A stretch of 64,000 nucleotides of DNA, taken from assembly GCA_050948825.1 (NCBI GenBank), contig JBMNEO010000007.1, positions 62,001 to 126,000 of the forward strand, in the 5' to 3' direction. Under the pieces are notes generated by a model. The model had not been told where the DNA came from. It did no database searches and saw nothing but the letters and a program-made list of their open reading frames with translations. The position numbers were made by a program, and so were the translations under genes. The DNA is from DUQX01 sp050948825 (GTDB lineage: Bacteria > Bacillota > Dethiobacteria > DTU022 > UBA8154). This document shows positions 35,889 to 44,770 of this stretch, one piece after another. Within the stretch, counting starts at the first letter, position 1; each line of letters begins with the position of its first letter.

Positions 35889-37075
35889 AACAGCTGCCCG
35901 GATGAAGGAGATCATGCAAGAATATTATGACAAAGGAGTTGCTGCAAAAGAAAAACGCATTCCAGTCGCCTGGGTGACTGCAATCTTTCCGGTAGAGATA
36001 CTTTATGCAGCGGGGATTTTCCCCTATTACCCGGAAAACTTCGGTGCGGTGGCTTCAGCCAGGAAGGTGGCGGATAAACTCTCCCGTTATGCCGAGGCCA
36101 AAGGGTATGCCCATGATCTGTGCGGTTATGCCCGCTGCGGCATTGGAGATGCCTATGCCGATGAGCACCCGGTAGGAGAAATTCTTAAGCCGGATGTAGC
36201 ATTTTGCTGCAATACCCAGTGCGGTTCCCTAGCAAAATGGTTTGAAGTAGCCGGCAGATTTTATAATGTACCTTACTTCCTGCTCGATGCACCCCAGATA
36301 CTGGATCAGCCTGAAGAGCTTGTCATCGGTTATTACGTAGACCAGCTAAAAGAGATGATTGCCTTCCTGGAAGGGATCACCGGCAAACCCTTTGACTATG
36401 ATCGCTTGATCGAGGTGCTGCACCTCTGCCAACGAAACATGTAAACTCTGGAATGAGATTCTTGATACCGCTGCCATGAAGCCGGCTCCTTTCGGATTTT
36501 TTGATGCATGTTTTCACATGGCCCCTATTGTTACCATGCGCGGTACACGCGAGGCAGTTGAATATTACCAGATGCTCAAGCAAGAAGTTGATGATAGGAT
36601 AAAAGAAGGAACAACCGCTATACCCGATGAGCGTTTTAAACTTTACTTTGACCATATACCCCTTTGGCCAAAGTTGCGCTGGTTTTCCGATCTGTTTTCA
36701 ACCCATAATGCCCTGGTAGCTGTTTCTCAATATACCCATTCCTGGGCGTATTCCTTTGATCTTGCCCGCCCACTGGAAAGCCTGGCAGAAAACTATACTT
36801 CAGGGTTTGTTAACCGTTCTTTTGAATATAGATTGAAGTTAAAAATGAACTTTTTCAAAAAGTATGGCGTTGACGGTTTTGTGCTTTTCTCAAACCGCAG
36901 CTGTAAATCAACCTCTCTGGGCCTTTATGACAAACGCAGCGTTTTAAGCGAGAGAACCGGCCTTCCGGGGGTGGTTTTTGATGCTGATATGTCCGACTTG
37001 CGCTTTTTCTCCGAGGCCCAGTTTCTTGCCAGGTTGGAACCGTTTTTTGAACAATTGGCTTCATCATCCCAATGA
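35866..37075 (+). pseudogene. BcrB-like subunit, split by a frameshift
   Basis: The frame from ATG 35866 (GGAGGTGA 5 bases upstream) has IFPVEILYAAGIFPYYPENFG, DLCGYARCGIGD and CCNTQCGSL, as in BcrB/BzdO, and stops at 36442-36444. The +1 frame, open across the break, continues with ETCKLWNEILDTAAMKPAPF and runs to 37075 with HTSW-like and FSNRSCKS segments. Skipping one base near 36424 rejoins about 400 residues, the expected length. Either the gene is broken or a base is wrong. It lies between its BcrC-like partner and iorA. Confidence 0.75.
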
Positions 37076-37110
37076 AGCCCCAGCAGCTAGAAGAAAGGAG
37101 GAGTAAAACA

Positions 37111-38871
37111 TTGAAAAAACTAATGACAGGAAATGAGGCTCTGGCCTATGGTGCTTATCTCGGCGGGGTACGGGTAGGGGCTGCTTATCCTGGGACACCC
37201 AGCACGGAGATAATGGAAAACTTCGCCAGGTACCCGGGGGTTTTAGCCGAATGGGCCCCTAACGAGAAAGTCGCTATGGACGTGGGTATCGGCGCCGCAT
37301 ATGCAGGCAGCAGGGCCATGGTTGCAATGAAACATGTGGGACTTAACGTTGCTGCCGATTCGCTTTTTTATGGTGTCTATACCGGGTTAAAAGGAGGGCT
37401 TGTCATAGCCTGTGCAGATGACCCGGGCATGCACAGTTCCCAAAACGAACAGGACAATCGGAATTATGCTAAATTTGCTAAACTTCCAATGCTTGAGCCG
37501 TCCGACAGCGAGGAATGTAAGCAGTTTATGGGCATAGCGCTGGAAATGAGCGAGGCCTTTGATACACCGGTTATGGTACGGACCGTTACGCGGATCTCCC
37601 ATTCTTCTTCACCGGTAGAGATCTCGGAAAACGGCCCTCCGCCGCCTCCGGAGGACCTTCCGTATTATGAACGTGCTCCTTTAAAATGTGTGATGGTGCC
37701 TGCCAATGCCCGTCACCGTCATCCGGTGATAGAGGAGAAGATTATTAAACTTGCCGACTATGCTGAAACAATTGCCATTAACCGTATTGAACCGGGAGAT
37801 GATTCCCTGGGGATTGTCGCAGCCGGCTCAGTTTACCAGTATGCGCGTGAGGTTTTTCCGAACGCTACCTTTCTCAAGCTGGGCATGGTTTATCCCCTGC
37901 CGCAAAAACTCATTAAAGAATTTGCTTCCAGGGTAAAAACCGTGGTAGTAATTGAGGAACTGGATCCTTTTTTTGAAGAGCATCTCCGTTTAATGGGGAT
38001 AGAAGTAAAAGGAAAGGATATTTTCCCCATGATCGGTGAATTTAGCCCTTTCTTGATCCATCAGTGTGCCCTTGACGCTGGGCTGATTGATGCGCCGGCG
38101 GTTGAAGCGGAGGCAGCGGCAACTGCCCCTGCTGTTGAGCTTCCTGTACGGCCGCCAATGCTCTGCCCGGGTTGCGGCCATCGCGGTATGTTCCATGTTC
38201 TCAGGGAGTCCGGCGTTTTAGTACTCGGTGATATCGGATGTTATACCCTTGGCTTTGCGCCCCCTCTTAGCGCAATGCATACGTGTGGATGTATGGGGGC
38301 AAGTATCGGAGTGGCTCATGGGGTGGCAAAAGCAGGGGTAAAGGACCGTATTGTAGCCGTAATCGGTGATTCTACTTTTTTCCATTCGGGTATTCACCCC
38401 CTGATAAATGTGCTCTACAATGAGAGCAATGTTACAACTATTATTGCAGATAATAGTGTAACGGCCATGACAGGACACCAGCAACATCCGGGAACAGGTA
38501 TTACTTTGCAGAAAAAAACAACCAATGCGGTAGATCTGGAAAAACTGGTGCGCAGCATAGGTTATAATCTGGTAGATGTGGTTGATCCGTATGACCTGGA
38601 GAAATTCGAAGAGGTGCTGGAAGATCACCTTAATAACGGAAAGCCTTCGGTAATTATCTCCAAGCGGCCTTGCGTCCTTTACACTAAGGAAAAACGTACC
38701 CCTCCCCGGGTAAATGCTGATGAGTGCACCAACTGTGGGACCTGCCTGGATCTGGGGTGTTCGCCTCTCATGCAGGAAGAGAATAATGTAAGTATAGATC
38801 CATTGCTTTGCAACGGCTGTGGACTTTGCGTTCAGGTTTGTCCTGTAGAGGCTATCGTTCAGGAAGTATAA
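37111..38871 (+). CDS. iorA: Indolepyruvate:ferredoxin oxidoreductase, alpha subunit
   Basis: Oxidatively decarboxylates aryl-pyruvates to aryl-acetyl-CoA and reduces ferredoxin. The start LMTGNEALAYGAYLGGVRV, the SQNEQDNR loop and the TPP region (CPGCGHRGMF, DIGCYTLGF, GDSTFFHSG) are typical. Two [4Fe-4S] ferredoxin-type clusters sit at the end (CTNCGTCLDLGC and CNGCGLCVQVCP). TTG 37111 follows AAAGGAGG; the ATG at 37072 would add 13 residues. It is followed by iorB and preceded by the BcrB-like gene. It may supply low-potential ferredoxin to the dehydratase/reductase. Confidence 0.9.
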   Translation: MKKLMTGNEALAYGAYLGGVRVGAAYPGTPSTEIMENFARYPGVLAEWAPNEKVAMDVGIGAAYAGSRAMVAMKHVGLNVAADSLFYGVYTGLKGGLVIACADDPGMHSSQNEQDNRNYAKFAKLPMLEPSDSEECKQFMGIALEMSEAFDTPVMVRTVTRISHSSSPVEISENGPPPPPEDLPYYERAPLKCVMVPANARHRHPVIEEKIIKLADYAETIAINRIEPGDDSLGIVAAGSVYQYAREVFPNATFLKLGMVYPLPQKLIKEFASRVKTVVVIEELDPFFEEHLRLMGIEVKGKDIFPMIGEFSPFLIHQCALDAGLIDAPAVEAEAAATAPAVELPVRPPMLCPGCGHRGMFHVLRESGVLVLGDIGCYTLGFAPPLSAMHTCGCMGASIGVAHGVAKAGVKDRIVAVIGDSTFFHSGIHPLINVLYNESNVTTIIADNSVTAMTGHQQHPGTGITLQKKTTNAVDLEKLVRSIGYNLVDVVDPYDLEKFEEVLEDHLNNGKPSVIISKRPCVLYTKEKRTPPRVNADECTNCGTCLDLGCSPLMQEENNVSIDPLLCNGCGLCVQVCPVEAIVQEV

Positions 38872-38909
38872 TAACAACAAGATGATCTGATAAGAGAGGA
38901 GGCTGGCAG

Positions 38910-39497
38910 TTGGAAAAAATTGATTTCTTGATGGCCGGTGTTGGCGGACAGGGCACTATTCTGGCCAGCAACATTCTGGCGGAAGTGGGCCTGGAGTTAG
39001 GTTATGATGTTAAGAAGGCAGAAGTTCATGGGATGGCCCAGCGTGGCGGTACAGTGGAAAGCCATGTACGTTGGGGGGATAAGGTCTATGCACCTGTGGC
39101 TATTCAGGGAGATGTGGATTACCTGCTTGGCTTTGAAATGCTCGAAGCGGGAAGATGGCCTGCTTTTATTAAAAAAGATGCTGCTGTGATCGTAAATCGT
39201 TATCGCATCCCGCCTCCGTCTGTAAACCTGGGGAAAGCCAGTTACCCCCGGGAAGAAAATCTGGATTCCCTGCTAAAGAGTGCAGCTTCCAGGGTGTATT
39301 GGGTTAACGCTACGGAGAAAGCCAAAGAACTCGGCAATCCGGCAGTTGTTGGCGTAGTTCTGCTTGGTGCCCTTTCCAGCCTGGTCGGCGGTGAAGAGAG
39401 CGCCTGGCTTAACGTTATTAAACGTATGGTACCAGAGAGGTTTGTGGATTTAAACTTAAAAGCCTTTGAGGCAGGAAGACAAATGCAAACGGCTTGA
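38910..39497 (+). CDS. iorB: Indolepyruvate:ferredoxin oxidoreductase, beta subunit
   Basis: The small subunit of IorAB, with the family start MAGVGGQGTILASNIL, EVHGMAQRGGTVESHVR and GNPAVVGVVLLGAL. It follows iorA by 38 bases and starts with TTG after AGAGAGGAGG. The length of 195 residues is normal. Confidence 0.9.
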   Translation: MEKIDFLMAGVGGQGTILASNILAEVGLELGYDVKKAEVHGMAQRGGTVESHVRWGDKVYAPVAIQGDVDYLLGFEMLEAGRWPAFIKKDAAVIVNRYRIPPPSVNLGKASYPREENLDSLLKSAASRVYWVNATEKAKELGNPAVVGVVLLGALSSLVGGEESAWLNVIKRMVPERFVDLNLKAFEAGRQMQTA

Positions 39498-39533
39498 TTA
39501 ATTATAAGCTGCGTATCTTCCAGATAGCGGGCT

Positions 39534-39608
39534 GACAGCTTGCAGTTGGTGCTCAGGGAAAGTGCGGCGGAACATATGCACCCGCCTGAGCTCCCCTGCA
39601 GCGCTGTC
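39534..39608. other. Long composite hairpin of 75 bases
   Basis: Three stacked stems: GACAGC/GCTGTC with TGCAG/CTGCA (39534-39545 with 39596-39608), GCTCAGG/CCTGAGC (39551-39557 with 39585-39591), and GTGC/GCAC (39562-39565 with 39578-39581). The region is clearly richer in GC than its surroundings and is not followed by a T-run, so it is not a simple terminator. It may be a leader RNA, a small RNA or a relict mobile element. No known family was recognised. Confidence 0.5.
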
Positions 39609-39677
39609 GCCATCCTGCTCTGAGAAATATGAAAGTTGAGAATTAAATAAATTAGCAATATAGGAGGCGATTATCAG

Positions 39678-41258
39678 ATGAATTTTGCCTATTACGGTAT
39701 CATAAATGCGAAGAAGTACCCGCAGCAGGAATTTCTTATTGAGCTCACACCATCAAAAAAATTGAGGCGTTCTTTAACCTGGAAAGAATTTAACGAACAA
39801 ACCAATAGAGTTGCCAATTACTTGAAAAACGAACTCGGTGTGAAAAAGGGTGATTATATCCTTCATTTGCAAATGAACAGCATGGAATGGATTGTAACTT
39901 ATCATGCTATTTTAAGGGTAGGCGCTGTTGCCGTACCTTTGAATTTCCGGTTTGCCCCCATGGATATCAAATATGCAGCGGATGCCTGCAATCCAAAGGT
40001 TTTCATTTTTGGAGAAGGCTTTCTGCCCAAGGTTCAGCCCATAGAAGGTGAACTAAACAGCGTCAGTTCTTATATTTGTCTTGGTGAGAATATCCCGGAT
40101 AATATGGTTTCATATAACGAGATAATGGAGAGCTCTTCTCCCGAGGATATTATCGTTGATACCGATGGGGAGGACCCGGCAGAGTTGATGTTTACCTCCG
40201 GGACAACCGGACCCCCTAAACCTGTTTGCCAGGCACACGATACTCTTTACCAAATAGGTATTGGCGATGCGCTAACCTATGGTGAAGGACACGAGACGGT
40301 TTATCTGGCGCCCCACCCCTTTTATCATAGCGGGAGCTTTTTTCTGTCATTTCCCTCCTACCTGGCCGGTGGTAAGATTGTTATTCTCTTAGAGTTAAAT
40401 GACCCGCGCTATTTATTGGATACCATTTATCAGGAGAAAGTTACCCATGGTTGGGTTACGGTGCCCACCATGTCCGACACGGTAAATGCCGTTAAAAAAG
40501 GTGCGATTGATATGGGTGAATACGACTTTTCCCATGTAACCGGGGGTATCGTAATCGGAGCGCAACCTGTACCTTCTTCACTATATAAAGATATGAAAGA
40601 GCTTATTCCCTTTAAAACAGGCAATATTTATGGTATCACTGAAGGCGGTGGCGGAGGCACAATAAACTTGTATGACGAAGATGTATTAGATAGACCCGGC
40701 TCAATTGGCAAAGGTACTTTTAATGTGCAAACAAGAGTAGTTGATGAAAATGGAAAGGATGTTCCTGTAGGTGAAGTAGGTGAGCTGCTCCTGAAAGGGC
40801 CTAGAAACATGAAAGAATACTTTAAAAACCCTGAAATGACAGGTAAAACGCTTGTTGATGGCTGGCTCTACACCGGTGACCTTGTTAAAATGGATGAGGA
40901 TGGCTATATTTATATTGCAGACAGAAAGAAAGATCTCATTATCAGAGGGGGAGAAAACATCTTCCCGGTTGAGATTGAGGATGTATTGCGCAGAAATTCA
41001 AAAATTGCTGATGTAGCCGTAATAGGTTATCCTCATGAAAGACTGGTGGAGATAGCCATGGCGATAATCCAGCTATACCCCGGAGAAACGATGACTGAAA
41101 AAGAAGTCGTTGATTTTTGTTCGCAGCAGGGGTTGGCCAAGTATAAATGGCCGGAGAAAATTGTCTTTGATAGTGTCTTACGCAACGTAACAGGAAAAAT
41201 TAACAAACCTTTAATGCGAGAAAAATATATTGGCCCTTCACAGTCAAATGCTGGTTAA
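39678..41258 (+). CDS. AMP-forming acyl-CoA ligase 1
   Basis: Adenylating superfamily enzyme that activates an organic acid with ATP and CoA. The core motif is LMFTSGTTGPPKPV, followed by YGITEGGGGGT, GWLYTGDLVKMDEDGYIY, DRKKDLIIRGGENIFP and the catalytic Lys of NVTGKINK. The binding-pocket segment cannot be used to name the acid. It lies downstream of iorB, separated by the long hairpin, and ends at a bidirectional terminator. The length of 526 residues is normal. Confidence 0.85.
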   Translation: MNFAYYGIINAKKYPQQEFLIELTPSKKLRRSLTWKEFNEQTNRVANYLKNELGVKKGDYILHLQMNSMEWIVTYHAILRVGAVAVPLNFRFAPMDIKYAADACNPKVFIFGEGFLPKVQPIEGELNSVSSYICLGENIPDNMVSYNEIMESSSPEDIIVDTDGEDPAELMFTSGTTGPPKPVCQAHDTLYQIGIGDALTYGEGHETVYLAPHPFYHSGSFFLSFPSYLAGGKIVILLELNDPRYLLDTIYQEKVTHGWVTVPTMSDTVNAVKKGAIDMGEYDFSHVTGGIVIGAQPVPSSLYKDMKELIPFKTGNIYGITEGGGGGTINLYDEDVLDRPGSIGKGTFNVQTRVVDENGKDVPVGEVGELLLKGPRNMKEYFKNPEMTGKTLVDGWLYTGDLVKMDEDGYIYIADRKKDLIIRGGENIFPVEIEDVLRRNSKIADVAVIGYPHERLVEIAMAIIQLYPGETMTEKEVVDFCSQQGLAKYKWPEKIVFDSVLRNVTGKINKPLMREKYIGPSQSNAG

Positions 41259-41316
41259 TTGCAAAACCGGTTAAATTGTTTTATTGACAAATAGCGGATG
41301 ATGCATCAGCGTACAA

Positions 41317-41354
41317 TATGACTCTACCGGATTTTTCTACCCGGTAGAGTCATA
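41317..41354. terminator. Bidirectional terminator between convergent ligase genes
   Basis: TATGACTCTACCGG (41317-41330) pairs perfectly with CCGGTAGAGTCATA (41341-41354), loop of 10, with a T-rich stretch after it on the plus strand. Confidence 0.75.
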
Positions 41355-41381
41355 CAATTTTTATTATTATAAGAATAAAAA

Positions 41382-42968
41382 TTATTTATTTTCGCTCCAC
41401 TTGCCAAACTGTTCCCGCAATACCCGGTGCAGTATTTTGCCTGTACCCGTTCGCGGCATTTCTTCATCAGAGATAAAATGGATATCCTTGGGACGTTTAA
41501 AACCTGCCATCTTTCCTTTAGTAAAATCCATTATTTCTTTTTTTATTTCATCTCCAGGCTGGTAATTTTGATGTAAAATAATAACCGCGGTAACTGATTC
41601 GCCCCATTTTTCGTCAGGGACTCCGATTACCGCTACATCTTTCACTGCCGGATGTGCTCCAATAACGTTTTCTACTTCAGAAGGATAAACATTCTCGCCT
41701 CCAGTAATAATCATGTTCTTTTTTCTGTCTACCAGATAATAATAGCCATGTTCATCTTTCCTGGCCATATCGCCTGCAGTGCACCATTCTCCAAGGAATA
41801 CCTCTTCGGTTTTTTCGGGGTCGTCCCAGTATCTTTGGAATGTTCCCGGGGATCTGGAATATAGTTCTCCTACCTCTCCCTGCGGCACCTCATTCCCATC
41901 CTCATCAAGGAGTTTAATCCGGTCAATACCAAAAATTTCTTTCCCTATAGAGCCAAGATGGGTTAACTGGTCTTCCGGACGCAAAAGCGTTACGAGGGCC
42001 GCTTCTGTAGATCCATAGGCCTCCCAGAGTTCTACCGATTTAAAGTAGTCCATAATGGCCAGCTTTAAGTCTTTCCTTGCCGGGGCAGAGGAGATAAGCA
42101 ATTGCCGGACACTGGAAACATCATATTTTTGTTTTATTTCATCAGGCAACGCAAGGATCATAATATAATGAGTGGGCACCAGGGAGGTGAATGTGATTTT
42201 ATAATCGGATATTGTTTTTAAAAGATCCTCAGGGTCAAAGCTGATCATATTATATACCATAACGGGTGCTGTGACGTAAGTATAGGCGAATGAATAATAG
42301 ATGGAATTAACATGACACATCGGCATTACCAGCATGGACTTATCTGCCGGCCTTACGCCCATACTCATATTACTGAGGAAATACTGTCCGAGATAACTCT
42401 CGTGGTTTCTTACGACTCCTTTTGGTTTGCCTGTTGTCCCGGAGGTATACATAATGGTCCATGGATCATTGGCGTCAACGATCACATCTGGTTCCGCGGG
42501 TTTGCCCCGGTCAAGAAAATCATCATAATGGAGATAACCCTCAGGGGCTTTCCCTTCTCCCAGGAAAATGAAGTTATCCTGAGGTATCGATTTAAGCTTA
42601 TCTCGTATGCTGTTAATATTTCCAACAAAAGGCTCTTCAACAATAATTATTTTGCTCCCAGAATGGTTGATGATATATTCAATATCAATGGGAGCCAGCC
42701 GAAACATAATAGGAACGGCTACCTGTCCGCCCTTTGCGCATCCGGCATACATTTCCATCCATTCTACACGGTTATAAGCAAGTATTGCCACCCGTTCGCC
42801 GTAACCGATACCTGCTTCCGATAATGCGTTGGACAACCGGCAAGCCCGTTCGTTCCATTCCCTAAAGGTAAAACTTTTGTATTTATCCTGGCAGCCTAAT
42901 TTATCAGGATAATTTAAGGCATTCATCTTTAAGATTGTTCCAACATTCATCCATTTGCTGACAGTCAT
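41382..42968 (-). CDS. AMP-forming acyl-CoA ligase 2
   Basis: A second adenylating ligase, on the opposite strand: TIMYTSGTTGKPKGVV, YGSTEAALVTL, GEWCTAGDMARKDEHGYYY, DRKKNMIITGGENVYP and the catalytic Lys in RTGTGKILH. The ATG at 42968 is preceded by AGGAGGAAAG; the frame extends further upstream to 43004 without a better site. It is divergent from the flavoprotein gene. The substrate is not known; fatty or aromatic acids are possible. Confidence 0.85.
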   Translation of the reverse strand: MTVSKWMNVGTILKMNALNYPDKLGCQDKYKSFTFREWNERACRLSNALSEAGIGYGERVAILAYNRVEWMEMYAGCAKGGQVAVPIMFRLAPIDIEYIINHSGSKIIIVEEPFVGNINSIRDKLKSIPQDNFIFLGEGKAPEGYLHYDDFLDRGKPAEPDVIVDANDPWTIMYTSGTTGKPKGVVRNHESYLGQYFLSNMSMGVRPADKSMLVMPMCHVNSIYYSFAYTYVTAPVMVYNMISFDPEDLLKTISDYKITFTSLVPTHYIMILALPDEIKQKYDVSSVRQLLISSAPARKDLKLAIMDYFKSVELWEAYGSTEAALVTLLRPEDQLTHLGSIGKEIFGIDRIKLLDEDGNEVPQGEVGELYSRSPGTFQRYWDDPEKTEEVFLGEWCTAGDMARKDEHGYYYLVDRKKNMIITGGENVYPSEVENVIGAHPAVKDVAVIGVPDEKWGESVTAVIILHQNYQPGDEIKKEIMDFTKGKMAGFKRPKDIHFISDEEMPRTGTGKILHRVLREQFGKWSENK

Positions 42969-43419
42969 TATATCTTTCCTCCTCTTCAATAATTGGGAAC
43001 CCATTAATACATAAAGACACCCCCATCATTAAAGTTTGATAGAGGCATCCATGCTGCTGTCTTACTTAATATATATTCGCAAAATTGTGAAACCGGTAAT
43101 AAAAAACAATGACCCATTATACCATCCTACTTTTAATTATTAGAAGATAGCTGTATACACCTCCCCTGTAATCTATGGCAATACATTAACCCGGTAAACT
43201 GTTGCTATTACTATTTACTTCAACAAAAATTTTATATTTCCTGCCTAAAATATTCGACTTAAAAAAAAAGTTTTAAGAGTTAAAATTATCTAATTTGGGT
43301 ATTATTGTTTTGAATATTAAAAATTAAGTTTAATATTTATTTTGGCAGGAAACGGCCTGCTTTTTAGAGAAGATATAATATAAAATTAAGAAATATTCTT
43401 GCAGGAGGATGTTTTTCTT
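42969..43419. other. Divergent intergenic region, 451 bases
   Basis: AT-rich spacer between divergent genes. A TATAAT on the minus strand (ATTATA at 43116-43121) and one on the plus strand (43374-43379) are candidate -10 boxes, without clear -35 boxes. No gene was seen. Confidence 0.4.
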
Positions 43420-44160
43420 ATGACTTTTTCCAAAAAAATAGTAGCCATAAGCGGTTCGCCGAGATCCGGCTTTTCAAATAAAAAATCATTTACTGAAAAG
43501 ATCTTAAACCTATTACTAGAGGGAATTAATCCTGCAGATTTGAAAATATTCTATCCGCATAAAATGAAAATCCAGTATTGTACGGCCTGCATGTCATGCT
43601 GGTTTAAAACTCCAGGAAAATGTGCCATTGAAGATGATATGAAATTTATTAAGCCGGAAATTGAAGATGCAGATGTAATAATCCTGGCCAGTCCTGTTTA
43701 TGTATACGGTTTTAGCGCTCCGGTAAAAGCAGTTTTGGATAGGTGCTTTTCCATGCTTGAGCCCTTTATAATAAACGATAAGGGGGGCCACTGCAGCCAC
43801 CGCAGGTTTAAGCCCCGTGAGCAAACAGCCTTGCTTGTTTCTACCTGCGGTTTTTCCGAGAGGGATAATTTTGATCAAATCAGCAATCATTTCAGGATAA
43901 TATGCAATAGTTTCGCCTGGGCTGCAGGGGGGGAGATTCTTGTGCCTGCAAGTGCTCTGGGTTTTGTGCGTGACGCTTATCTTGAAAAATATCAACTTGT
44001 TAAAAAAGCGGGAGAAGAGTTTGCCTCAAAAAGATTAATATCCTTTGAGACGATGCAGAAAATTTCCGAAGAAACAATGACACCTGCTGAATACCAGAAA
44101 CTGGTCAACCCTTTTTTTAAAAAGTTAATGGACAGGAATAGCGTTGAACCGAATACATAA
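43420..44160 (+). CDS. Iron-sulfur flavoprotein (Isf-type NADPH-dependent FMN reductase fold)
   Basis: A flavodoxin-like fold with an FMN phosphate loop (ISGSPRSGFSN) and the segment ILASPVYVYGFSAPVKAVLDR. The compact cysteine motif Cys54-x2-Cys57-x2-Cys60-x7-Cys68 matches the [4Fe-4S] motif of Isf-type flavoproteins, which move electrons between ferredoxin and other carriers. ATG 43420 follows CAGGAGG by 11 bases. It stands alone before a 600-base gap and the molybdopterin enzyme, so a role as electron carrier for that enzyme is conceivable. Confidence 0.75.
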   Translation: MTFSKKIVAISGSPRSGFSNKKSFTEKILNLLLEGINPADLKIFYPHKMKIQYCTACMSCWFKTPGKCAIEDDMKFIKPEIEDADVIILASPVYVYGFSAPVKAVLDRCFSMLEPFIINDKGGHCSHRRFKPREQTALLVSTCGFSERDNFDQISNHFRIICNSFAWAAGGEILVPASALGFVRDAYLEKYQLVKKAGEEFASKRLISFETMQKISEETMTPAEYQKLVNPFFKKLMDRNSVEPNT

Positions 44161-44351
44161 AATTAATTATTATTTACGTGTGAAGGATGAGCAGTTATAA
44201 TAAAAAATAGTATAAAAGATTCATAAAATTAGAAGGTTACATAAATAACAAAAATCCCGTGAAGACAGTAGATCTTATCTTGCCTGCCTGTGGCTGTGAT
44301 TTTGCTTTATCTGTAAAAGCATGGGGTATAGATTTTATTTTCTATCTATGA

Positions 44352-44377
44352 TATAATATAGCCAATCAAACGGTTGG
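44352..44377 (+). promoter_or_regulatory. -10 box and TetR-type operator, copy 1
   Basis: TATAAT (44352-44357) is followed by AATCAAACGGTTGG (44364-44377), an imperfect inverted repeat identical over 14 bases to the copy before the second PaaK gene. A clear -35 box is lacking, which suits an activator-dependent or weak promoter. Confidence 0.65.
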
Positions 44378-44573
44378 GAGGAATGTTTTATAATGTAATA
44401 TAATCAATAATATGTAAGAGCAGTAAGAAAGGGGGATTTGGAAGGTAATTTAAGAATGATAAGGATATTGTCCCTGAATAAAGGATAAAGGAGGTGAGAG
44501 ATCTCTGTTTCTTTTACAGAGCCTTTAAATACTCAATTTTATCTGCTTTTATCATATGGTGCTTTTACTTTAC

Positions 44574-44599
44574 TTTAATAGTAGAATTTAATAGTAGAA
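44574..44599. repeat. Tandem repeat, 2 x 13 bases
   Basis: The unit TTTAATAGTAGAA occurs twice in direct contact. Its function is unknown. Confidence 0.7.
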
Positions 44600-44770
44600 T
44601 ATATCAATAGTTAGACAAAATGATACTTATTTGATTTGAGGGTATTTTTGTTATACTCAAAACGTTGTATTTACAGCAAAGGTTCAAGCAAGAAAAATAA
44701 ACGTTAAATAAATTATAAAGTATCTGTTAATTTTTATTCCAGCTATGTTCATCTTAGGAGGTTTAGTTTA

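Larger units (their letters stand above)
44161..44770. other. Intergenic region, 610 bases, upstream of the molybdopterin operon
   Basis: No gene was supported. It holds a promoter with TetR-type operator (44352-44377), a perfect but unused ribosome site AAAGGAGGTGA (44487-44497) followed by a CTCTGT/ACAGAG hairpin, a tandem 13-base repeat, and a second possible promoter (TTGATT 44631-44636, TATACT 44652-44657). Confidence 0.5.

Noticed and set aside
38218..38880. Long minus-strand reading frame (220 codons) opposite iorA
   Set aside because: It lies antisense to the well-conserved IorA coding region and has no ribosome site or recognisable domain.
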